From Renibacterium salmoninarum ATCC 33209 (lineage in GTDB: Bacteria; Actinomycetota; Actinomycetes; Actinomycetales; Micrococcaceae), in NCBI RefSeq assembly GCF_000018885.1, contig NC_010168.1, positions 1,736,001-1,800,000 on the forward strand: a stretch of 64,000 nt of DNA, read 5' to 3'. Below the pieces are notes generated by a model. The model worked only from the letters and a program-made list of their open reading frames with translations, did no database searches and was not told where the DNA came from. The position numbers and the translations under genes were made by a program. Below, in pieces: positions 18,268-28,417 of this stretch (position 1 is its first letter; the number at the start of each line of letters is the position of its first letter).

Positions 18268-20643
18268 TTAGCGTCGCTGGCTGCCGGTACTTCGGTAGAC
18301 GTCAAAGACGCCGTCAATGCGCCGCACAGCGCTAAAAATGTGGTTGAGATACTTAGGATCTCCCATTTCGAACGCAAATTTGGAGATCGCCAATCGATCG
18401 CTTGAAGTATGTACCGATGCCGCGAGGATGTTCACGTGATTCTCAGAAAGTACTCTGGTCACATCTGAAAGCAGACTCTTGCGGTCTAAAGCTTCAACTT
18501 GAATCTCCACCAAGAAGACACTGGATTGAGTCGGCGCCCATTCCACTTCAACCATGCGATCCGGCTGGTCACGGAGTTGCTCAACATTCTGGCAATCAGC
18601 GCGGTGCACAGAAACCCCAGAACCTCGGGTGACAAATCCGACGATTGAGTCAGGCGGCACCGGTGTGCAACATCGGGCCAGCTTAACCAAAACATCGCCC
18701 AGGCCATGGACCATGACCCCAGAGTTCGAAAACCGAGGTCGTGCTTGATGTGCGGCTGGTAGCGCTGGTGCACCGATCTCGTCTTCAGTCGAGTCGTGCC
18801 CGCCCAACGAATCGACCAGTTTCTCCACTACGCTGGCTGCCGAAACGTGGCTGTCCCCCACGGCAGCATATAGTGCCGAGATATCTGGATAGCGAAGGTC
18901 CTCAGCAACGCCGAGTAATGCCTCGTGAGTCATCATGCGTTGCAGCGGAAGATTTTGCTTCCGCATAGCACGAGTTAGCAGGTCTTTACCTTTATCGATG
19001 GCTTCTTCGCGACGCTCTTTGCTAAACCATTGCCGAATTTTGTTGCGTGCCCGGGCGCTCTTGACGAAATTTTGCCAATCTTGGCTTGGCCCGGCGCCTT
19101 CAGCCTTCGAGGTAAATACTTCGACCCAATCACCGTGGTTGAGCTCACTGTTCAACGGAACGAGCTTGCCGTTGACTCTGGCCCCGATGGTGCGGTGCCC
19201 TACTTCGGTGTGTACCGCATAGGCGAAGTCCACCGGCGTAGAACCCGCAGGCAAAGCCATCACATCGCCCTTGGGGGTAAAAACAAAGACTTCTCGGGCG
19301 TTTATTTCAAAGCGAAGCGAATCGAGAAATTCGCTGGGGTCCTTAGTCTCTTGCTGCCAATCGACTAAGGTGCGTAACCAACCTAAATCACTGTCTTTAT
19401 TGACCACTGGGCTGGCCCCGACAGCCGATTTTCCAGCTTGATTCTTATATTTCCAGTGCGCCGCAACACCGTACTCTGCACGTTGATGCATCTCGTGGGT
19501 ACGAATCTGAATCTCGACCGGTTTGCCACCAGGTCCAATGACTGTGGTGTGCAATGACTGGTACATATTGAACTTCGGCATCGCAATATAGTCTTTAAAT
19601 CGGCCCGGCAGCGGCGACCAACGTGCATGCATTGAACCTAGCGCCGCATAGCAATCTCGAACCGTATCAACTAAGACCCTAACGCCAATGAGGTCATTGA
19701 TATCGTCAAAATCTTTGTCTCGCACGATCATCTTTTGGTAGATCGAGTAATAGTGCTTCGGACGGCCAGTAATTGCCGCCTTGATCTTCGCTGCGCGCAG
19801 ATCATCGTTAATTTGCGAACGAACTACTGCGAGGCTCTTTTCGCGCTCCGGGGTGCGGTCTTCAACCATCCGCACGATCTCTTCATAGACCTTGGGATAA
19901 AGCGCGGCGAAGGAGAGATCTTCCAACTCCCATTTGATGGTATTCATACCAAGTCGGTGTGCCAAGGGAGCGAAAATCTCAAGCGTCTCGCGCGCCTTAC
20001 GTGCTGAAGACTCAGGAGATACATAACGCCAGGTCCGCGCATTGTGAAGGCGGTCTGCCAGCTTGATAACCAGAACCCGAATGTCCTTGGCCATCGCCAC
20101 AACCATTTTACGGACGGTTTCGGACTGCGCGGCGTCACCGAAGGTGACCTTGTCGAGCTTAGTGACGCCATCCACCAGCATGGCAACCTCTGGGCCGAAG
20201 TCCTTGGTCAGCGCTTCTAGTGTGTATGAGGTGTCCTCTACTGTGTCATGAAGCAACGCAGCAGCCAGCGTGGTTCCAGCCATGCCCAGTTCGGCCAAAA
20301 TCGTGGCTACTGCCACCGGGTGGGTTATATAAGGATCGCCACTTTTGCGCTTCTGCCCTTCATGGCTGCGTTCCGCAGTGGCATAAGCGCGCTGAATCAG
20401 CTCAAAATCTTCGCGTGGGTTATTTGCTCTAACGGCGCGAAGAAGCGGTTCCAGGATCGGCGAATGGCTATTCTGGCCGCGTCCGGTAAGTCGTGCAAGC
20501 CGAGAACGAGTCCGCTCCCGCCGGCCGGGAAGTACCTGGCCTTGAACGGTGCTCTGATCTGGGCCCGCCACCTCGGCGCTTGGCCCCGCTGCTACTTGTC
20601 CGTTGCCGGAGGCGTGATCGGTCGAAGTCAGATGATCTTCCAT
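18268..20643 (-). CDS. relA: bifunctional (p)ppGpp synthetase/hydrolase Rel
   Basis: Makes and degrades the alarmone (p)ppGpp in the stringent response. The 791-residue long-RSH protein has all domains in order: an HD hydrolase with [14 protein letters not shown] and [10 protein letters not shown] (HD at residues 132-133) and DRLHNARTW; a synthetase domain with [24 protein letters not shown] ([29 protein letters not shown]); a zinc-finger/RIS region with [27 protein letters not shown]; and a C-terminal ACT domain. The RFKD signature and intact HD box indicate a bifunctional enzyme. The start ATG at 20643 has a GGAGGAGG six bases upstream. It lies downstream of secD/secF, separated by a long palindromic terminator. 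Confidence 0.97.
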   Translation of the reverse strand: MEDHLTSTDHASGNGQVAAGPSAEVAGPDQSTVQGQVLPGRRERTRSRLARLTGRGQNSHSPILEPLLRAVRANNPREDFELIQRAYATAERSHEGQKRKSGDPYITHPVAVATILAELGMAGTTLAAALLHDTVEDTSYTLEALTKDFGPEVAMLVDGVTKLDKVTFGDAAQSETVRKMVVAMAKDIRVLVIKLADRLHNARTWRYVSPESSARKARETLEIFAPLAHRLGMNTIKWELEDLSFAALYPKVYEEIVRMVEDRTPEREKSLAVVRSQINDDLRAAKIKAAITGRPKHYYSIYQKMIVRDKDFDDINDLIGVRVLVDTVRDCYAALGSMHARWSPLPGRFKDYIAMPKFNMYQSLHTTVIGPGGKPVEIQIRTHEMHQRAEYGVAAHWKYKNQAGKSAVGASPVVNKDSDLGWLRTLVDWQQETKDPSEFLDSLRFEINAREVFVFTPKGDVMALPAGSTPVDFAYAVHTEVGHRTIGARVNGKLVPLNSELNHGDWVEVFTSKAEGAGPSQDWQNFVKSARARNKIRQWFSKERREEAIDKGKDLLTRAMRKQNLPLQRMMTHEALLGVAEDLRYPDISALYAAVGDSHVSAASVVEKLVDSLGGHDSTEDEIGAPALPAAHQARPRFSNSGVMVHGLGDVLVKLARCCTPVPPDSIVGFVTRGSGVSVHRADCQNVEQLRDQPDRMVEVEWAPTQSSVFLVEIQVEALDRKSLLSDVTRVLSENHVNILAASVHTSSDRLAISKFAFEMGDPKYLNHIFSAVRRIDGVFDVYRSTGSQRR

Positions 20644-20773
20644 TGACGCCTCCTCCCCGGCAGAAACTATATATGCGGTCCTACGATGAAAACCGATTGG
20701 CGCAACAGTCCAACATTGCGTCCGTCTAGTCTATGCCTGCCGCTGTCAGTGCAAAAACCGGCAGGAAGGCAAA

Positions 20774-20825
20774 AACTGAGTAGGGCTCGGGTCCGGCAGC
20801 TGCCGGACCCGAGCCCTACTCAGTT
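20774..20825 (-). terminator. 52-bp perfect palindrome, secF terminator
   Basis: Positions 20774-20799 are exactly complementary to 20800-20825 with no spacer, a perfect 26-bp inverted repeat. On the minus strand the stem is followed by CAGTTTTTGCC, so it is a good intrinsic terminator for the leftward secD-secF transcript (secF ends at 20874). A second weaker hairpin (CCTGCCG at 20736-20742 with CGGCAGG at 20759-20765) lies just behind it. In single strands the innermost pairs must open to form a loop. Confidence 0.85.
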
Positions 20826-20873
20826 AGAGACAATAAATCAGTGCGAAATTCAGCAAGAATGCTCTGAAATCCG

Positions 20874-21896
20874 CTAGACGCTCGCGGTTGCGGCGCTTTC
20901 CTTGGTTGTTTCAGCGGCGATCCGAGCCTTGACTCGTTCAGCCTGCTTAGCCAACGCAGGTTCGTTTTGGCGAAGCATTGCGTACAACGGCGAAGCGATA
21001 AAGACCGTGGTCAATCCGCCCATGATGATGCCGATGAACAGTGACAGCGACAAATCACGAAGCGTTCCGGCGCCAAGCAAGAATGACCCGATGAAGAGAA
21101 TCGAGGCAACCGGAAGAAGCGCAACCATCGAGGTGTTGATTGACCGGACCAACGTCTGGTTCACCGCAAGGTTCACTTCCGAGCTAAAGGTTCGACGCGT
21201 TGACGTACCAATATCCGATGTGTTTTCTCGAATCTTGTCGAAGACCACCACGATGTCATAGAGCGAATAGCTCAGAATCGTTAAGAAGCCGATGATCGCG
21301 GACGGCGTTACTTCGACGTTGGTAATCGAGTAAATTCCGGCCGTCGTCACCTGGACGAAGAGCATGCCGAATACAGCCGCCAGCGACATCTTCCATGTTC
21401 TGAAGTACAGCGCCATCAAGATGGTGGCTAAAACAACAAAGACGATCAAACCGATCAAAGCTTGTTTCGTCACGTCCGCGCCCCAAGTTGGGCCGACGAA
21501 ACTTGAGGCAACGTCACTACTAGTCACGCCATAAGCCTTGACCAGTGAATCTTTGACCTTGATGGTCTCGTCATCGGAAAGTTTGTCCGTTTGGACTTGA
21601 ATCCCATTTCCGGAGAGCACCGAGACCCGGGGTGACTGACCAGGAACCACGTCGGTAACAGCTTTGGTGCCGGTATCGACAGACAAATTTGTCACTTTCA
21701 AAACGGTGAATTCGCTACCACCGCGGAAGTCGATGCCCAGGTTGAAGCCACCCCGAAGGATCGGCGACAAAATCGAGATCAAGACCATTACCGCGGCAAT
21801 GGTGAACCAGATCTTGCGCTTACCAACAATGTCGTACGAGCGTTTTCCGGTGTAAAGCTCGTTGCCGAAAGTTGAGAAATTCGTGAACTTGGCCAT
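20874..21896 (-). CDS. secF: protein translocase subunit SecF
   Basis: Inner-membrane partner of SecD; uses the proton gradient to complete Sec-dependent export. The 340-residue protein has the SecF N-terminal first membrane helix and FNLGIDFRGGSEFTVLKV motif, a short periplasmic domain, then a bundle of membrane helices with GFLTILSYSLYDIVVVFDKIRENT, the family signature, and GTLRDLSLSLFIGIIMGGLTTVFIASPL. The tail is charged and Ala/Glu-rich. Its ATG overlaps the secD stop by one base (TAATG), so the two are translationally coupled. Downstream is the long palindromic terminator before rel. Confidence 0.96.
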   Translation of the reverse strand: MAKFTNFSTFGNELYTGKRSYDIVGKRKIWFTIAAVMVLISILSPILRGGFNLGIDFRGGSEFTVLKVTNLSVDTGTKAVTDVVPGQSPRVSVLSGNGIQVQTDKLSDDETIKVKDSLVKAYGVTSSDVASSFVGPTWGADVTKQALIGLIVFVVLATILMALYFRTWKMSLAAVFGMLFVQVTTAGIYSITNVEVTPSAIIGFLTILSYSLYDIVVVFDKIRENTSDIGTSTRRTFSSEVNLAVNQTLVRSINTSMVALLPVASILFIGSFLLGAGTLRDLSLSLFIGIIMGGLTTVFIASPLYAMLRQNEPALAKQAERVKARIAAETTKESAATASV

Positions 21897-23719
21897 TAGT
21901 CCTGGTCCTTTGCTGCCTTCACGGAAACTTTGGCATCTGCCGCGGTTCCTTCCGTGGCTTGGTCCTGAGAAGCTTCAGTCGAGCCAGCCCGTTCGGCAAG
22001 CTTGCGCTCAGCGATTGTTTGACGTCGCTCAGCTTCGCCAACTGAGCCAATGTTCTTCTTTGCTACCGAAGGACGATCTTCCGGGCTACGGAAACGTCCA
22101 GCGCCGCGATATAGCGGCACCGCTCCCAGTCGATCTGGCGAAAGGCCAGAGAACCGGTGTCCTTCACTAAAGAACTTCCGTGTCGCCAAAAGCTGCAGCG
22201 TCGGGTGGGTGAACATAAAGACCACGATCAAGTCAGCAATTGCCGTTAGCCCGAGGGTGAACGCAAAGCCACGGACGTTACCAACCGCAACAAAGTAGAG
22301 CACGACTGCGGCCAACAAGTTGACGGCCTTCGAGGCCAACACGGTCCGTTTAGCGCGCTTCCAGCCATTTTCAACCGCCGCGACCAGACCTCTGCCTTCG
22401 CGAAGCTCATCACGTATTCGCTCGAAGTACACGATGAAGGAGTCCGCCGTTTGACCGATTGCCACAATCAGACCAGCCACACCCGCGAGCGACAGACGAT
22501 AGTTTTGCGACCAGCCCAACACCGCGATCGCAAGGTAGGTCAAAACACCAGCAACCACCAGTGACGCGACTGTCACGAAGCCCAAAGCTCGGTATTGGAA
22601 CAGCGAGTAGACAACAACCAGAGCCAGCCCGATGAGACCAGCAAGCAGACCCATTTCGAGCTGCTGGGTGCCGAGGGTGGCCGAAATCTGCTCTTCGCTT
22701 TGAATGTCAAAGCTAATCGGTAGTGCACCGAACTTAAGCTTGTCCGAAAGCGATTTTGCGCTAGTTTCCGTGAAGTTACCGGTGATCTGCGACTTTCCAT
22801 CGGTGATGACCGCTTGTGAGCTGGGCGCCGATACGATCTTGCCGTCCAAAACAATCGCGAACTGCGCCTTGGGATCCTGTTGGTTAGCCAAGTAGAAGCC
22901 GTTCAAACGAGTAGTAACCTCTTTGAACTTGGTAGCGCCATCTTGGTTGAATGCTAGGTTGACGGCCCACTTGTTCGTTGTGGTGCCTTGTGCGCCCTGC
23001 TGCAATCCGTAGCTGGCATCAGTAATTTCTTTTCCGGCAACTTCTACCGGGCCCAGAATGTATTTGTAGCCAGTTCCAGGATCACAGGCCACCGAAGGCT
23101 TTGCTGGATCCTGCTGCGGATCCGGTTCGGTGATCGGCGTGACGCAGGAATAGCTTTCGAATTCCTTGTACAGCGCGGCATCAACCCAGTTCTGATCGCT
23201 ACCGTTGGTCGGCGCGGCCGTCGGCTTAGGCAGCTGGTCCTCTGGAGTCAGCTTGTCCGGCGCCGTCGGCGTTCCTGGCGCAGCGGCAATAACTGAACGG
23301 AAGTTCATATTCGCCGAAGCTTTGATCAGATCCCGAGTTTCCGGTTTGACCTCACCCGGAAGCGCAACCACAACGTTTGAACCGCTAGTACTGATCTGCG
23401 CTTCGGAGACGCCGGTGTTGTCTACGCGCTGGCGAATAATCGAAATCGCCTGGTTGAGCTGATCGTCATTGATCGAAGCCCCACCGTCAACCTTGGGGGC
23501 CAGAATCATCTGGGTTCCACCTTCAAGGTCCAAAGCTAATTTGGGTGCCCAGCTGGCACCCCACCACAACGAACCGCCGGTAAGCAGCAACGCCATGACT
23601 ACAGTCAATGCACCTAGCCACAAGATGACCTTGCGGGCTTCAGATGCGGGGCCTTTTCGTGCCATATGAGTTTCTCGGTTCCTTCTCTTGCTTGCTTCGG
23701 GCTCAGCCGAAGCTGACAT
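21896..23719 (-). CDS. secD: protein translocase subunit SecD
   Basis: Works with SecF in the Sec translocase. The 607-residue protein has a first membrane helix (VILWLGALTVVMALLLTGGSLWW), the LALDLEGGTQMILAPKV motif, a periplasmic P1 domain with DQLNQAISIIRQRVDNTGVSEAQI, and six-helix RND-type core with SLAGVAGLIVAIGQTADSFIVYFERIRDE and ASKAVNLLAAVVLYFVA. A long charged C-terminal tail follows. The ATG at 23719 has GGAG five bases upstream; a second ATG at 23665 (MARKGP) would also be acceptable but has a distant ribosome site. It is cotranscribed with secF and lies 48 bases after yajC. Confidence 0.96.
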   Translation of the reverse strand: MSASAEPEASKRRNRETHMARKGPASEARKVILWLGALTVVMALLLTGGSLWWGASWAPKLALDLEGGTQMILAPKVDGGASINDDQLNQAISIIRQRVDNTGVSEAQISTSGSNVVVALPGEVKPETRDLIKASANMNFRSVIAAAPGTPTAPDKLTPEDQLPKPTAAPTNGSDQNWVDAALYKEFESYSCVTPITEPDPQQDPAKPSVACDPGTGYKYILGPVEVAGKEITDASYGLQQGAQGTTTNKWAVNLAFNQDGATKFKEVTTRLNGFYLANQQDPKAQFAIVLDGKIVSAPSSQAVITDGKSQITGNFTETSAKSLSDKLKFGALPISFDIQSEEQISATLGTQQLEMGLLAGLIGLALVVVYSLFQYRALGFVTVASLVVAGVLTYLAIAVLGWSQNYRLSLAGVAGLIVAIGQTADSFIVYFERIRDELREGRGLVAAVENGWKRAKRTVLASKAVNLLAAVVLYFVAVGNVRGFAFTLGLTAIADLIVVFMFTHPTLQLLATRKFFSEGHRFSGLSPDRLGAVPLYRGAGRFRSPEDRPSVAKKNIGSVGEAERRQTIAERKLAERAGSTEASQDQATEGTAADAKVSVKAAKDQD

Positions 23720-23767
23720 AGTTGCTCCGCCCAGGCTTAGGCATGGGCGGCTGCACTAGTGAGGATA

Positions 23768-24229
23768 TTACTGCTCCTTGCTGTTTTCTTTATTCAGCCG
23801 AGCGAGTGTCTCTTCCGCGGTTTCAGGCGAAGGGATGCTTTCGCTCTCCTTGACCTGCTCCTTCACCGGGCCGGTGATCGAAGAAGCATCGTCGGGTACG
23901 ACGGGTGATTCTTCGTCAACGGCGGTGATGATCTTTGTCACTGCCTGGCGGTGCACGGTAGCAGTGTTCCCTTGTGAAAGCTCCAGAGTTACTTTGTTAT
24001 CAGCCTCATCGACTGACAACACGGTGCCGAAGAGGCCGAAGCTGGTCATGACCTGAACACCCGGAGCCATCTTCGCTTGCTGTTCGCGCTGCGTCTTTTG
24101 CTGAGCACGGCTACGGCGGAACATGAAGAAGATAACCACGGCGAAAAGAGCCAGCAGAATCAACATTGACCAGTTGAAACCGCCGTCCGCGGCAGGCTGA
24201 TTGTCGGCGGCCAGAATGCTTGAAAACAC
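23768..24229 (-). CDS. yajC: preprotein translocase subunit YajC
   Basis: Small single-pass membrane protein associated with the SecDF complex. The 153-residue protein has a short extracytoplasmic N-terminus, one helix (SMLILLALFAVVIFFMFRRSRAQQKTQ) with the basic RRxRAQQKxQ motif that defines YajC, then MAPGVQVMTSFGLFGTVLSVDEADNKVTLEL and an acidic tail. The tail is longer than in E. coli, as in other actinobacteria. It heads the leftward yajC-secD-secF group. The gap to ruvB upstream is about 195 bases. Confidence 0.93.
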   Translation of the reverse strand: MFSSILAADNQPAADGGFNWSMLILLALFAVVIFFMFRRSRAQQKTQREQQAKMAPGVQVMTSFGLFGTVLSVDEADNKVTLELSQGNTATVHRQAVTKIITAVDEESPVVPDDASSITGPVKEQVKESESIPSPETAEETLARLNKENSKEQ

Positions 24230-24424
24230 AGCGAGGATCCATTCTTAGAGCGATCAAGGGCACTTTCGGCACCGTAAATTGTGCCGAGCGTCATACCAGT
24301 CTAAGCCAGATTTGCTCGGAATTGGGTTGAATCCGGCTAATCAGCGATCAGTGAACCATTCATCAGTGGACTCAGGCAGGCTTCCGCCCAACTCAGCGGA
24401 ATCAAACAGCGCCTCTTCAGCGAG
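24230..24424. other. intergenic gap between ruvB and yajC
   Basis: No gene is visible. A short hairpin (TCGGCAC at 24266-24272 with GTGCCGA at 24281-24287) lies nearer yajC and could be a weak terminator for ruvB or part of the yajC leader. No confident promoter was picked. Confidence 0.35.
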
Positions 24425-25450
24425 CTACACCATCTCCGGTGGCCTGGGCACGCCAAGATGATCCCAAGCGGCAGGCATTGCAATTCGGCCACGCGGCGTT
24501 CGGCCAAGTAGACCTTCACGGACTAAGAACGGCTCGGCGACCGTCTCGACCGTTTCCATTTCTTCGCCCACGGCAATCGCCAGCGTTGAAAGGCCCACCG
24601 GACCACCATTGAATTTGCCAATAAGGGCCTGCAAAACTGCCCGGTCCAACCGGTCCAGGCCACGCGCGTCAACTTCATACATCTCTAATGCTGCCGAGGC
24701 CGTCCGTGCATCTATCTGCTGAACACCGTTGACCAAGGCCCAGTCGCGAACTCGACGGAGCAGCCGATTGGCTATCCGAGGTGTGCCGCGCGAACGGCCA
24801 GCGATTTCAGAAAAACCGGCGCTAGAAAGCTTCAAGTCCAAGAGTCCGGCCGAGCGCCTCAGTACTAGCTCGAGCTCAGGAACCGAGTAAAACTCCAAAT
24901 GTCCGGTAAAGCCGAACCTATCGCGAAGCGGGCCAGGCAGTAAGCCGGCTCTAGTCGTGGCGCCTACCAAGGTGAACGGTGGAATCTCCAACGGAATTGC
25001 GGTTGCGCCAGCGCCTTTGCCAACGACAATGTCCACTCGGAAGTCTTCCATGGCCATATACAGCATCTCTTCAGCCGGCCTGGACATCCGATGGATCTCG
25101 TCTAAGAACAGCACTTCACCTTCGGTCAGCGAAGAAAGAATTGCGGCCAGATCCCCCGCGTGCTGGATGGCTGGTCCAGAACTTATCCGCAAGGGCGCGT
25201 TCATCTCTGCCGCAATAATCATCGCCAACGTTGTCTTACCTAGGCCAGGAGGGCCAGAAAGCAACACGTGATCAGCGCTACGACCGCGTATCCGAGATGC
25301 TTCCAGCACCAAGGACAGCTGGCCCCGCACACGCTTCTGCCCAACAAAGTCATCGAGATTTTTGGGCCGGAGCGCGGCTTCAATCATTCGCTCCTCTGGC
25401 TCGCCGTCGGAGGACACCAAAGCCCGTGAATCATCAGAGGTGTCAGCCAC
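24425..25450 (-). CDS. ruvB: Holliday junction branch-migration helicase RuvB
   Basis: AAA+ motor of the RuvAB complex that moves Holliday junctions. The 341-residue protein begins with an acidic tail, then [18 protein letters not shown], the signature before the ATPase. Walker [10 protein letters not shown] is at residues 66-74, Walker [10 protein letters not shown] (DEIH at 117-120), sensor 1 is [18 protein letters not shown], and the arginine and winged-helix region has [19 protein letters not shown]. The C-terminus [26 protein letters not shown] is typical. Its start overlaps the ruvA end by eight bases. The order on the minus strand is ruvC-ruvA-ruvB, as usual. Confidence 0.97.
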   Translation of the reverse strand: MADTSDDSRALVSSDGEPEERMIEAALRPKNLDDFVGQKRVRGQLSLVLEASRIRGRSADHVLLSGPPGLGKTTLAMIIAAEMNAPLRISSGPAIQHAGDLAAILSSLTEGEVLFLDEIHRMSRPAEEMLYMAMEDFRVDIVVGKGAGATAIPLEIPPFTLVGATTRAGLLPGPLRDRFGFTGHLEFYSVPELELVLRRSAGLLDLKLSSAGFSEIAGRSRGTPRIANRLLRRVRDWALVNGVQQIDARTASAALEMYEVDARGLDRLDRAVLQALIGKFNGGPVGLSTLAIAVGEEMETVETVAEPFLVREGLLGRTPRGRIAMPAAWDHLGVPRPPEMV

Positions 25451-26087
25451 GTGCGGTCACCTGTCGACCAGCGCTTGTCCGGGCACCATCTTGGCCCAAC
25501 CATCGCAAGGTGGTCCGCAAGATCTCCGCCACGTTGCCATCGGAAATCAACTCCGGCGAATCCGCCGTGGCCTTTTCAACGCTTGCCAACGCGTCCTTTT
25601 CGCTCCAACCTAAGCTGGTCATCGCTGCGACCACTTGAGGCTTCCACTGAGCAGACGGAGACGCCGGCGCACCGTTGACCGTGCCATGCGGTACTAATTT
25701 TCCGGCCAGCTCAAGCACTATTCGACCAGCTACCTTCGGCCCAATTCCAGGAACTTTAGTGAAGGTCTTGCCATCACCGGTGGAGGTTGCAACTCGAATA
25801 GTTTCTGGCTCAAGCACCGCCAGCACGGCTAACCCTAAACGCGGTCCAATGCCGCTGACGGTTAGCAGAATCTCAAACACCTCGCGCTCATCCGGATCAG
25901 CAAAACCGTAGAGCGTCATCGAGTCTTCGCGGACAATCATCGCCGTCGTCAAGGTGCTCTCTTGACCCAAGCGCAAGGTGCCGAGTGTTTTCGGCGTTGC
26001 CTGTACCAACATGCCGACGCCGCCAACGTCAATCACAGCGGCAGAAAGGCCGATGTGTGCCACCGGGCCGCGGAGAAAACTGATCAT
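25443..26087 (-). CDS. ruvA: Holliday junction DNA helicase subunit RuvA
   Basis: Tetrameric junction-binding protein that loads RuvB. The 214-residue protein shows the N-terminal OB fold [31 protein letters not shown], two helix-hairpin-helix motifs ([19 protein letters not shown] and [19 protein letters not shown]) and a C-terminal RuvB-contacting domain ([31 protein letters not shown]). It overlaps ruvB by eight bases and is separated from ruvC by 113 bases, so it may have its own promoter; a weak SOS-box-like sequence lies in that gap. Confidence 0.96.
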   Translation of the reverse strand: MISFLRGPVAHIGLSAAVIDVGGVGMLVQATPKTLGTLRLGQESTLTTAMIVREDSMTLYGFADPDEREVFEILLTVSGIGPRLGLAVLAVLEPETIRVATSTGDGKTFTKVPGIGPKVAGRIVLELAGKLVPHGTVNGAPASPSAQWKPQVVAAMTSLGWSEKDALASVEKATADSPELISDGNVAEILRTTLRWLGQDGARTSAGRQVTARG

Positions 26088-26200
26088 GCGCCTACCTCAA
26101 TGCGATACGACTTTCGCCGTCAAACTATCCGAACATATCTACGAATAGCGTATCCGGTGAGTCTGACGATTCAAGAACGCCACGCAGAGCTACTCGCACA

Positions 26201-26782
26201 CTAGCGCCGCTGCTTGGACGATTTCTCCACGTTTTTGCGTGCTTTAGCCTCGGCTTCTAACCAAAGCTTTCGGGCCGGCGTCAGCTCGCCCGCCGCGGCC
26301 GTTGAACCTGGACCACTGCGCCAAGCATGTGTGATTGCCAGCGCCAACGCATCAGCGGCATCAGCGGGCGTCGGCGCAACCTTGAGTTTGAGGATCCTCG
26401 TCACCATGGCAGTAACGGCAATCTTGTCCGCCCGGCCATTTCCCGTGACCGCAGCCTTCACCTCGCTGGGCGTGTGTAATGCCACGGCAATCCCCCGCTT
26501 AGCCGCGGCGGCAATCACAATCCCCGAGGCTTGGGCAACGCCCATCACGGTGGACAGGTTGGTCTGCGAGAAGACGCGTTCCACAGCCAGTACATCGGGT
26601 GAATGCGTATCAAGCCATTGATCGATCGACTCCGAGATCACCAATAGTCTTTGGGAAAGCGGCAGTTCAGAACTGCTACCGATCACGCCGACGGCGACCA
26701 GGCTAGCGCTGCGATTCGCCGCGACATCGACGACGCCGAAGCCGCATCGGGTCAGGCCTGGGTCAACTCCAAAGACACGCAC
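26201..26782 (-). CDS. ruvC: Holliday junction endonuclease RuvC
   Basis: Dimeric nuclease that cuts Holliday junctions symmetrically. The 193-residue protein has the four acidic catalytic residues of the RNase H-like fold at D7 ([11 protein letters not shown]), E68 (VLAVERVF), D141 and D144 ([11 protein letters not shown]), matching their known spacing in E. coli RuvC. Its C-terminal tail is longer and basic ([18 protein letters not shown]). It begins just 11 bases after the yebC stop on the same strand, so yebC and ruvC are probably cotranscribed. Confidence 0.96.
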   Translation of the reverse strand: MRVFGVDPGLTRCGFGVVDVAANRSASLVAVGVIGSSSELPLSQRLLVISESIDQWLDTHSPDVLAVERVFSQTNLSTVMGVAQASGIVIAAAAKRGIAVALHTPSEVKAAVTGNGRADKIAVTAMVTRILKLKVAPTPADAADALALAITHAWRSGPGSTAAAGELTPARKLWLEAEAKARKNVEKSSKQRR

Positions 26783-26793
26783 AAAGGAACTGC

Positions 26794-27549
26794 TCAGTCT
26801 TCGTCGAGCTGCGCCATAACTTCGGCGCTCACGTCGGCATTCGAGTAGACGTTCTGCACATCGTCAAGATCTTCCAACGCATCGTAAAGCCGCATGAATT
26901 TCTTCGCGTTCTCGACGTCTAGTTCCACCTGCATCGACGGAACAAACCCCGCGTCGTCCGTATCGTATTCGATGCCGGCTTCCGTCAACGCAGACCGAAT
27001 AGCAGGCAAATCTTGCGGCTCGGAAATTACTTCGAAGTTTTCACCTTCGGACTTGACCTCTTCGGCGCCGGCATCCAGCACGGCCATCAAAAGGTCGTCT
27101 TCGCTGAGCTCGTTTTGCGGTAGCGAGACAATGCCTTTCCGGGCAAAGAGGTAGGAGACCGAACCAGGGTCTGCCATATTCCCGCCGTTACGGCTAACTG
27201 CCAAACGAACTTCTGAAGCTGCGCGATTTTTGTTATCGGTCAAACACTCGATCAAGATTGCAGTACCTTGCGGGCCATAGCCTTCGTACATGATCGTTTG
27301 ATAATCGATGGCTTCGCCGAGCTGACCGGAGCCACGCTTAATAGCGCGATCGATATTGTCATTGGGCACCGAGGTCTTTTTAGCCTTGGTCACCGCGAGT
27401 TCAAGCGCCGGGTTACCGGCCATATCCGGTCCGCCCACCCGAGCGGCAACTTCGATGTTTTTGATCAGCTTGGCAAACGATTTTGCTCGTCGACCGTCGA
27501 TGACGGCCTTTTTATGCTTTGTCGTTGCCCATTTGGAGTGACCGGACAT
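26794..27549 (-). CDS. YebC/TACO1-family protein
   Basis: Member of the YebC/PmpR family, described both as DNA-binding regulators and, more recently, as translation factors that relieve ribosome stalling. The 251-residue length is standard. The signature [37 protein letters not shown] is at the N-terminus, followed by [57 protein letters not shown] and the acidic C-terminal domain. It lies between pdxT and ruvC as in mycobacteria (pdxT-yebC-ruvC). The start ATG at 27549 is secure. Confidence 0.95.
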   Translation of the reverse strand: MSGHSKWATTKHKKAVIDGRRAKSFAKLIKNIEVAARVGGPDMAGNPALELAVTKAKKTSVPNDNIDRAIKRGSGQLGEAIDYQTIMYEGYGPQGTAILIECLTDNKNRAASEVRLAVSRNGGNMADPGSVSYLFARKGIVSLPQNELSEDDLLMAVLDAGAEEVKSEGENFEVISEPQDLPAIRSALTEAGIEYDTDDAGFVPSMQVELDVENAKKFMRLYDALEDLDDVQNVYSNADVSAEVMAQLDED

Positions 27550-27571
27550 GCTTGATCTCTTCTTTCCTTGC

Positions 27572-28255
27572 CTATTTCCGTGATTCAGCTTGGTTAGCGT
27601 CTTGACTAAGTCGCGACGCCATCATGCTGACTAACAATTCGTGCACTCGAAGCTCCGAGGTTTCGCTTTCTTGAACTAACACTTCCGGATGAAACGAAGT
27701 AGCAAGCAAATTCCCAGAGCGGACTGCGACCGCACGGTCGATTCCTTCGATTCTAACCACGGCGAGCACTTCCACCTCGGAACCGGCCTGTTCGATCCAT
27801 GGCGCGCGGATGAAAACCGCGTGTACCGGTCGTTCAGAATCCGATAACGAGTCGAACTTCAACTCAGTTTCAAACGAGTCGCGTTGCCGACCAAAAGCAT
27901 TTCGGCGCACCGTGACGTCTAGGCCGCCCAGCGTGCGTTGTGGCGCCCCGTCCCGGTCAAGTGCTGGATCCGCGATTCGGTCGGCCAACAAAATCATGCC
28001 TGAACACGAGCCGTAAACCGGTTTGCCAGAGGCAATGAACGCTTTTAACGGCTCTGAAAGCTCAAAAGCGCGAATCAACCGATCAATCGCCGTTGACTCG
28101 CCGCCAGGCAGCACTAAGCCATCTAGATCGGCTAGTTCGCTTGCGCGCCGAATAGGCACAGCCTCAGCCCCGCAAGCTTCTAAGGCCGCTAGGTGCTCGC
28201 GGACATCACCTTGTAACGCAAGCACTCCTGCACGCAGCGTACGGCCGATTGTCAT
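27572..28255 (-). CDS. pdxT: pyridoxal 5'-phosphate synthase glutaminase subunit PdxT
   Basis: Glutaminase that delivers ammonia to PdxS in the DXP-independent vitamin B6 pathway. The 227-residue protein has the class I glutaminase triad: C84 in [14 protein letters not shown]189 and E191 in TSFHPEV. The [24 protein letters not shown] and LPGGEST motifs identify PdxT rather than another amidotransferase. It is longer than the common 190-200 residues because of a C-terminal extension. Its partner pdxS is not adjacent but more than 7 kb away on the same strand, with unrelated genes in between. It lies 22 bases upstream of yebC. Confidence 0.94.
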   Translation of the reverse strand: MTIGRTLRAGVLALQGDVREHLAALEACGAEAVPIRRASELADLDGLVLPGGESTAIDRLIRAFELSEPLKAFIASGKPVYGSCSGMILLADRIADPALDRDGAPQRTLGGLDVTVRRNAFGRQRDSFETELKFDSLSDSERPVHAVFIRAPWIEQAGSEVEVLAVVRIEGIDRAVAVRSGNLLATSFHPEVLVQESETSELRVHELLVSMMASRLSQDANQAESRK

Positions 28256-28319
28256 TGCGGAGTCCTTGAAATCACCACGTCATCATACCCGTGCTGATAC
28301 CGAAGAGCATCCTGGCAGA

Positions 28320-28335
28320 GTGTCAGAACTGACAC
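28320..28335. promoter_or_regulatory. perfect palindrome upstream of asnB-like gene
   Basis: GTGTCAGAACTGACAC, two exact 7-base arms around AA, lies about 80 bases before the asnB-like start and between divergent pdxT and asnB. Size and placement fit a dimeric repressor operator. The regulator is unknown. Confidence 0.4.
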
Positions 28336-28417
28336 GGCCTCTCGGCACGTCAGGCGAGTACGACGGCGTCGAGCCAGTACGATTGAATCTGGACTTTCTC
28401 TGAGGTGAGGTAAACGC

